From positions 1 through 64,000 of the forward strand of contig JABANP010000129.1 in NCBI GenBank assembly GCA_013115135.1: 64,000 bases of DNA. Reading direction: 5' to 3'. A program made the translations under genes and the position numbers. The stretch comes from Perkinsus olseni (Eukaryota; Perkinsozoa; Perkinsida; Perkinsidae). Shown here piece by piece: positions 57,701-64,000 of this stretch; the stretch's first letter is position 1, and every line of letters begins with the position of its first letter. The notes below the pieces were generated by a model. The model did not search any database. It was given only the letters and a program-made list of their open reading frames with translations, and had not been told where the DNA came from.

Positions 57701-57744
57701 AAAGTACTGAGGCCGGCTTTAAGCAAGGCCGGAAGACTTCGTCT

Positions 57745-57985
57745 TACCACCAATCAACAGTGAAGCGTTCACTGTGAACGTAACCAGCGCGCTGCAGCTC
57801 CCAGCTGTAGCGCGCTGGTAGCACACGAAGTCTGTCCCTGGTAGCGCACGCGGTTGTCCCCGCTAGCAGTACAGTACTGCCAGTACTAGCAGCACCAGCC
57901 TAGTACTGTGCGCTGTCCTGAGGACAGTGTCCTTATCGAACCAGATGTGTTCGGACCATGAAACACATCATTCTGTTAGAATGAT
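57745..57985. repeat. Cluster of short palindromes
   Basis: Several inverted repeats follow each other: AGTGAAGCGTTCACT near 57760; CCAGCGCGCTGCAGCT / AGCTGTAGCGCGCTGG (57783-57818, one mismatch); CAGTACAGTACTG and AGTACTAGC words near 57870; GTCCTGAGGAC near 57915; and TCATTCTG..AGAATGA near 57970. No coding is seen here. Confidence 0.75.
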
Positions 57986-58248
57986 GCTTGCCATGAAGAG
58001 GTTCCGCGACGCAATACGAATTGCGGGTCGAGCGGAGCTGTATTCTGCGAAATCGGATCATTTCGAGCGTGCGTGTGTGCGTGCATACGAATAATTTCTC
58101 TCAACTGAAGGCGTACATAGAGCCGAGACGCACACCAGATTCACTTCGTCTCAGCACCACAGGAACTTCGCAAAACTGTTCGACAAGTTTTCCTCGTGAG
58201 TGATGAGCGCAAGCGCTTCTGTGAGAGAACAAAGAAGTCCTTCTGTCC

Positions 58249-58325
58249 TTCTTCTGGGATTCGAACCGGGGACCGTCCCGCGAGTTGACAGCTTCGCTGA
58301 GCGAGCTCCGGCACATCGTCACGAA
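58249..58325 (-). pseudogene. tRNA-like relic
   Basis: Read on the minus strand, GCCGGAGCTCGCTCAGCGAAGC gives an A-box-like D-arm, and GGTCCCCGGTTCGAATCCC a good B-box 20 bases further on, with no proper acceptor pairing. It overlaps an open minus-strand frame (58141-58554) whose upstream part (DLSRIIDFYAVRDPEEGDNE) looks partly coding. Confidence 0.45.
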
Positions 58326-58698
58326 GGCCCAGAACATCTTCTGAGTTTAACCCGTCGTAACCTTGTTCTTGAGCCATCACCTCGTTGTCACCTTCCTCGG
58401 GATCCCGGACGGCGTAAAAGTCAATGATCCTAGAGAGATCCTTGCGGCCGATCACACAGTGCTGTGATAACACTGGAACAGTCCTATATCGGGATCCCGA
58501 ATGTAGTTGGATCATCTTTGGATCACGATATGTGATAACTGGACTGTAGCACACAAATAACCAGCAGATCTCTCTCTAACCAGCACGGAACAGCTTGATG
58601 AGTTACAGATACTGAGTATCTGATACTGACGTCCGACGTGATGTGGCCGATAAATATCGATCGTTTGTCCATGTATGGCTCCCTAAACGACGGAACAT

Positions 58699-58775
58699 CA
58701 TGCTGTACATGGTACAATCACCACAAAGTACAAAGGACACCGGCTTTCACGCCAATCCTACACACTAGCGGTCTT
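58699..58775 (+). repeat. Dispersed repeat R1, copy 2
   Basis: Matches 18224-18310: TGCTGTACATGGTAC, ATCACCAC, CACCGGCTTTCACGCCAAT, CTACACACTAG. Just downstream, 58845-58900 holds nested inverted GATTCTAACC / GGTTAGATT words. Confidence 0.75.
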
Positions 58776-58849
58776 CAAGAGCGATTCCAAGAGCAATGTG
58801 TATGATGAACGAAGCACTGTGTATGCGGACTCTGTGACAGTCTAACGGT

Positions 58850-61200
58850 TAGATTGAATCTAACCTTGAATCTAATAGATTCTAACCGTGTGATTCACAC
58901 GGCCTCTCAGGATCAACACAAATCGAGTTTCGGTGAGATTACGGCGCGAAATAAAATTTTTATATTTCAAAGGCTCTTCCTCTCCCCAAAAAAAGACAGA
59001 CCTTCCACCGTCTGTATTGTCCAGGAGTATTCTCCGGTCGACTCTGTCGTCCCACAACTCAATACCACAGAGCTGTCTTTCAGCAGATATATCATGGCAC
59101 AGTTGAAGCACTCATTGTTTACTCTTTCTTTTACTGACAGCTCCCGACCCTTTAACAGGACCAACTGAGCGGCAAAATGTCCCCAGCGCTTCGTGATAAA
59201 TTTGGTAGCACTGACTGCCCTTACCGGCCGCGGGATGGAGGATCCCTGAGATTACATCTGGTAGCAGTACACTGCAGTCCATCAAAGACAGTATCTAAAG
59301 CACAGGATCCAAATATCTGGCTGTGGCTGATTCGAGTTCGGATCGCGAGCTCACGAAAATGTCTTCGGTGATGGTCGGAGTGCGCTTCTCCTGGGCACCT
59401 CGGCCGACAATAGGCGGTGGAATCTCGCTGGGATTGGCCGTCTGGGTAAGATCGGAGGCGAGCTCCTCGCAGTGCTTATACCTGGATATCCCGAAAGAGA
59501 AGGAATGCCATCCTTGGGAGAGCAGCGTAGCGCCCTTTTCTTCTGGAGGGTTCGCTCAGTAAGGACAGAGTTGAGTAACCATCATTCTCCCTGAAGCAGC
59601 CTACACTTCAATCGCTAACTTCCGTAAGGTATCTGGTGACTCTTGTTTCTTCATGTGTCCTTCAAGAGCGTTCAGCACATCGCCAACGCACACCTGATGG
59701 TTAGGAAATCCAAAGAAGAGCGAGAGAGACCGCGCGCGGTGTGATGTTATCGATACTTCATAGGACGACATTACCAGCTGCGAGTAGCGACGCGCATAGT
59801 CAAGATTGCTAAGATCTTGATGGTTGAAGACATACTAGGCGAGGAGCCGGGGAGGTGCATTGATGCGTGAACTACCTTTGACGGTGAATCTTCTGAGGGA
59901 GGGAGAGCTGAGAAAAGGGTTCTACTACTCGAGGACGCATAGTCGATCGCTCGGAGGAAGCGACTACAGATGAATGCAGAGTTGGCTGTCGAAAACAAGC
60001 CTCGCAACGATGAATTCACTGAGGTCGTAGTCGCCGCGTGTCCTATGTTTGTTGATATGCGATTTACCTCTGCCAGCCATGACTGCACCCCACTGCTCTC
60101 GAACAGTCTCCAGATTCTTCCGATACCTGCCGAAAAGCGAGAGCCCCGAGGATCGAACCTGGGACGGTTCCAGTGGAACCCCGAACAAGTGAGCGTGGAC
60201 CAGAGCTGATCTACTACAATTCGGTCATAACCTCCGCAATACAGTTGAGAAGTACAAAGAGTCCACTAGAAGAGCCCTCTACCGGTAAAACCGGAGGAGA
60301 GTGCCTAGGAGCAGTGAAAGGAGTGGTATCAATCTGCACGCACGCAAAGGAGATACTTCACAACTCCCAGTGGACCGAAGTTCTCCAGCACCTTCTCACT
60401 CGAGACATACAGTCTTTCAGCTGAAGGAAACCGCAGGTGAATGATGGCGCGTCACAAGTTGACGACGCAATCGTGCCATCATCAGCCGATAAGGGCTACC
60501 TGTAGCGTCGTCTGCCACCGAAGATTGCAAGTGACTTCCTGTCGTAGAGAGCCTCACTGACAAGAGCTCGCAGGCATTCTTCAAGGGTCCAACGAAGAGA
60601 CCGCTTTCTTGAAGAGCTAGAATCTGAATATTCAGAATTGGGAGTGAGGTAGGTTGAGAACGGACAAGCGTCGGAGTCTAGGGAGCACAATAGCTATGGG
60701 ATAGGAGCTTTATAGCCATGATGAGTGGCTTCGCCTTATGGCCTACGGAATCGAGGTCTGCTACTGAAAATACTTCGTGAGCCTACCACAGTCCACCCCC
60801 GTCATATATGACGAGGTTGACTATAGCCGAGAAAAGGGCAAACGAGAGGCTCACCATATCCCCTGCAGGAATGAGATGATGCTCTCTGAGTCCTCCCCTA
60901 CGGAGAGCTGCTCGCAAAGTCGCAAGAAGGTGACGCTGAAGGAGTGATCCTTGCAATGGACACGGTGGCGGCCGCCCCTCACATGGGTGGGCATTGCCTT
61001 CGAACTCGCGTATGGATGGCCGCTTCCACGACACGCCAGTAGCCGTCTCGGATCCCTAGGGTGCCTGAGGACCCCAAAACCCATCATCATTTGCGGCTCT
61101 GATTTAATGCTACTCTGTTCACTATCATCCTCTCCCCGGCAATACGGTGCGAGAGCTCGGATGATTAATTCTGCCACTACGTCTGTATGGTCCTAGATTC
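58850..61200. other. Poorly resolved region, no confident gene
   Basis: Candidate coding frames: minus 58967-59164 (NNECFNCAMIYLLKDSSVVL), plus 59323-59562, and minus 60783-61177 (a Cys/Arg-rich frame followed by SLSFALFSAIVNLVIY near the end). None connects into a gene model. A T-arm relic reads on the minus strand at 60138-60165 (CCCAGGTTCGATCCTCGGGGC). The 60683-60715 words AATAGCTATGGGATAGGAGC resemble 18404-18430. Confidence 0.35.
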
Positions 61201-61203
61201 AAC

Positions 61204-61389
61204 GTGGCCTTGCAATCTTGCAATTCCTCAACGCACCTCTGTGATACCCTGGGATGCCTTTTGGCTGGGCATACATATTTCGCTGATGAGAGTGTGCCTG
61301 AGAGAAGCTGCTCTCGTCGCGTGCTACAGTATCCCACACTTCTCAGAGAAGTTGAGAGAGACACCAAGGCGTCACCGGGAAAGGCCTAA
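61204..61389 (+). CDS. Possible Cys-rich exon
   Basis: The frame reads LQSCNSSTHLCDTLGCLLAG, then ADESVPERSCSRRVLQYPTLLREVERD, ending in TAA. Five Cys in the first 35 residues suggest a secreted domain. No start codon or signal peptide is attached. It may be the last exon of a gene not resolved upstream. Confidence 0.35.
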   Translation: MALQSCNSSTHLCDTLGCLLAGHTYFADESVPERSCSRRVLQYPTLLREVERDTKASPGKA

Positions 61390-61479
61390 TTCCCGATAAT
61401 CAGACTGTACTGTTCTCCCGGAATACTAGTCGCAAAGTATCACTTCGAGGCCCAGTACTCAGGTAGGGTGGGCATCGCA

Positions 61480-61640
61480 TTGTACATTGTCAGCCCATAG
61501 AGAGCATATTGGTACAAGGCACTTCCGTACAGTTTCAACTCGAATAGATTCCAGTCGTACAGCTACTTGTCGTACTGTGTCAATCCATACAGTGCCAACC
61601 TGGTTGACTCAAGCGGTACAGTGGCCACTATGTAGAGGTT
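61480..61640 (+). repeat. Degenerate GTACAGT repeat array
   Basis: Units of CGTACAGTTTCAACTC / CGTACAGCTACTTG / CGTACTGTGTCAATCC / ATACAGTGCCAACC recur every 15-20 bases; a further unit is at 61827. The style is like the array at 9.6 kb. Confidence 0.6.
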
Positions 61641-62250
61641 CTTCCTATTCTGCACAATAATTGTCTTACATTCCAAGTTTGTTCTATGTCGTTTATAGCG
61701 TGCGCTAGAGCACATTACTCAGTTGTTATTGTTATTTGAGCTCGCGTAAAGTCTACGACCTTCACTCGAGACGAGAGTTTTGGATTCGGTTTAATTTACT
61801 ACACTACAACAGTTTTACTTCATACAGTTTCAACTCACACACTCCGTCGGCTCTCGATATAGCTAGGCAATTTTTCTGCCCTATCTCGTTTCGAAATATG
61901 ACAGAAAGATAACTCTCTACGGGTTATCTTAACTCGCAAACCGAGGCTTTAGCTATAGATAACGAACTTACTCGTTATGGTGGACCCGGGCTCCACTATA
62001 ACCAAGTACTATAGATCTACTTTTGAGCTCGAACTTTCGAACTTTTCTTTATAGATAACTCCGCGAGCAAACTCCAAAAGCATAAAGAGAAGTTTATTAG
62101 CATTTAAGAGGATATGCTACGAAGTTCGGATTGATACAATTCCGGACTCCACTTATTCTACGCGCGCGCGGAATCGCTTCGAACATTTTCAATACACATA
62201 CACATCAGCCGGGCGCCCTTTACGTTAACAACCTCCATCGTTGGGCTGAC

Positions 62251-62357
62251 CCGTCAACGTTCAGGATACACCGGCTTCAGTTTGTTTTCTTTTTCCCCGG
62301 GGCTGTGCCGTCAACGTTCAGGATACACCGGCTTTAGTTTGTTTTCTCTTCCCCATG
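62251..62357 (+). repeat. 57-base tandem duplication
   Basis: CCGTCAACGTTCAGGATACACCGGCTT..AGTTTGTTTTCT starts at 62251 and 62308. The second unit runs into the ATG at 62355, so the repeat is in the promoter or 5' UTR of the next gene. Confidence 0.9.
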
Positions 62358-63043
62358 GCTCAAACTGATGTGTATCCGGCCCGAGATCAGCTCTCAGCCC
62401 GATGTTGTGGCGTGTTGCCAAAATATCACGTCGTAAAACTTCAGATCGTACAGCGGGAATTCGTACCGCACGAACTGGTGATAGGTGATAGTCTAGAAAC
62501 TAGGACTTCAGCGGAAAGCTCACAGTTCAGTGATTTCTATCTCCTCGTTCTCCAGTATAACGCTTTGGAGGGTCTTATCGCCTTGAATACCTGCATGGAA
62601 CTCGATTTCTCCCATCAAGCCGTCCGCTTGGTTGTAGTTGCTGAGCGCCTACTTCTCTTGAGGCAATTCAGGCAGGCAGCGGCTATCGGGTAGGGGATAA
62701 CCATGCTGAGGGGGGACACCCTCAGTAGACGGCGGAGGAGATGCACGGCTGGCGGAAGGGAGAGCACATCTTCCGGCACGAAGGGGTACGCGAGGGTCGA
62801 GCTGAGGACGACCAGGCATCCCACCGAGCTATGCGCCCTAGCTTCTCACCGGAGCATCGTGTACAGCCTCAGCTCCGCTTCCTCGAGGCAGGCGGAATGC
62901 GCCAGAGTGAAGTCAATGATAGAGTCGTGGAACTTTGGGATCTGCCATGGAGTCCTTACCACGATTTTGACAATGATTGTGGGAATATTGATGGAATGGT
63001 TATGATTATGGTAATTGTGATCAGTAATATTGGAAAGTCGTAA
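62355..63043 (+). CDS. Unknown two-exon gene
   Basis: The ATG at 62355 opens a 112-codon frame (DQLSARCCGVLPKYHVVKLQ, FYLLVLQYNALEGLIAL, AVRLVVVAERLLLLRQF) that ends at a GGGTAGGG donor-like site (62690). Downstream two frames look coding over the same bases. One (62703-63005) ends in a hydrophobic VLTTILTMIVGIL and fits the splice phase. The other (62741-63043) is more charged (WRKGEHIFRHEGVREGRAED, VVELWDLPWSPYHDF). Which is used is not clear. The first exon is helical with a hydrophobic second half. The family is not recognised. Confidence 0.5.
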
Positions 63044-63145
63044 TACAAATTACCTCGTTCTGAAAGAATGATCTTATGACAATGTCATTCTTTTGAGTCT
63101 CTGTTCGATAAGATTCTTGTGAGACTGTCAAGACGACACGGACTC

Positions 63146-63671
63146 ACTGGATTCTGCACCGGAGCCCCATTCAGCATTGGGAGATCTGCTACTATCTGCA
63201 GGAGAAGCTCCTCGAGATTACGGACGTTCATCGGTGGGAGCGACTCCCACATGTAACTGAGATGAGTGACAAACTTCGTTGACCGCCCGACCCCTGCAGA
63301 CAGTAGAACAACGTGTAGGCCACCGTAGACGCGTACCGGTAATGGAGGACCCTCAGGTAGGATGGGCACAGCCAGGGAGTCGCCCTAGGGTCTACTTGGA
63401 TGAGCTCTGACTCCCATAGTTGACTTGTGAAGTCCTCTGAAGACAGCTAAGGGTTACTGGCCGACAGGAGGCCCCTTCGTACTGCTGTCGTAGTGCCGGA
63501 GGAGTAGCTCGCCCGATTGTAATTGAACGAGCCTCCCCTTCTTGTAGCTCTGCAGCTGAGGACACAGTGACGACTCTCATCTCGCTTTCGACCGCCCGTC
63601 GTGATGATTCACTGACTCGTTCTGAGTCTTGCTCAGTGACAAGTACAACTACTATTCGAAAGAGAGGCATC
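63146..63671 (-). CDS. Unknown gene, two exons on the minus strand
   Basis: The ATG at 63671 begins MPLFRIVVVLVTEQDSERV, a short leader-like start, followed by a Ser/Arg/Glu-rich part and a frame to about 63400. A second block to 63146 reads EGPPLPVRVYGGLHVVLLSAG and NLEELLLQIVADLPMLNG and ends at a GTGAGT donor. A 44-base GT-AG intron (63358-63402) may join them. The downstream exon would lie opposite the gene at 62.4-63.0 kb. The family is not recognised. Confidence 0.4.
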
Positions 63672-63842
63672 GCAGCTGACACGAGGCCAGAATCTGGCGG
63701 CCAGATTGTTTGGTCTGGATCATGGACACAACATTAATGCTAACTTTTTTGTTGAACGCCTCAGCACACAACCCTTGTCTTGCACAATGACACGTCCTTC
63801 AAAACGGGAGCGAGTGCGAGAACCCCGGAAAAACTCGAAACA

Positions 63843-64000
63843 ATGAGGATCGTGAGCTACCTGTCGTTCGTCGCCACCCTGCTTATCCACTCCGCTCTGC
63901 CAGCATCGATATTAGTCGAGGTGTCCTGATGGATGGGCGGGGGCGAACATTATCAGCGTCTTTCCGAGGGCCCCGTCGAAGAAGCATACACTGGCCATTT
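63843..64000 (+). CDS. Start of a secreted protein gene, cut by window end
   Basis: The ATG at 63843 gives a strong signal peptide (MRIVSYLSFVATLLIHSALP, then AS) and continues to VE, where GTGTCC may be the first donor; without splicing, TGA follows at once. The body of the gene lies outside the window. A second leader-like small frame (MDTTLMLTFLLNASA) at 63719-63787 sits just upstream. Confidence 0.6.

Noticed and set aside
1..64000. CRISPR arrays, prophage or bacterial operons
   Set aside because: No regularly spaced identical repeats with unique spacers are present; introns, eukaryotic tRNAs and gene structure show a nuclear genome.

Overview
The window is nuclear DNA from a protist with many short spliceosomal introns. 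Several genes can be rebuilt exon by exon with GT-AG introns, mostly 45-120 bases, and their phases close exactly. There are no bacterial operons or ribosome binding sites. The standard code fits. Intron style, base composition, secreted hydrolases, a mucin-like surface protein and abundant transposon debris suggest an alveolate, perhaps a Perkinsus relative. That placement is inference from style, not from a marker gene.

Layout. 0.1-4.5 kb: a multi-exon hAT transposase between CTCGG-rich low-complexity blocks. 4.7-6.4 kb: an isolated retroelement integrase. 6.5-8.2 kb: a papain-family gene whose catalytic Cys and Asn are both replaced. 8.2-14.9 kb: repeats and a poorly resolved minus-strand gene with an STI1-like segment. 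14.9-19.7 kb: a GH20 beta-hexosaminidase (minus) carrying a tRNA relic and a SINE-like repeat in its introns. 20.4-24.6 kb: a tRNA-Met / tRNA-Leu(CAA) / tRNA-Leu(TAG) cluster present twice by local duplication. 24.8-34.5 kb: minus-strand membrane and unknown proteins, including a complete 196-residue mucin-like protein, plus tRNA-Ile(TAT). 36-43 kb: weakly resolved plus-strand coding segments, several coiled-coil, with three near-identical tRNA-Pro(TGG) genes.

43.5-45.8 kb: a class I peptide chain release factor of organellar type. 46-49.9 kb: repeats, an unknown gene and a small secreted protein. 51-52.7 kb: an amino acid transporter. 53.2-56.8 kb: a 14-exon serine carboxypeptidase (441 residues, complete triad). 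57-62 kb: palindromes, minisatellites and tRNA-like relics with little convincing coding. 62.3-64 kb: a short unknown gene, a minus-strand gene and the first exon of a secreted protein cut by the window end.

Nothing indicates shared regulation; genes look independent. The recognisable set (hexosaminidase, carboxypeptidase, papain-like protein, amino acid transporter, mucin-like and other secreted proteins) fits a cell that digests external or lysosomal substrates, but that link is inference. The most interesting items are the papain-fold gene with a Ser-His-Asp active site, the release factor with GGQ but without the stop-codon-reading PxT motif, and a run of single-base +1 frame breaks in two otherwise well conserved genes.
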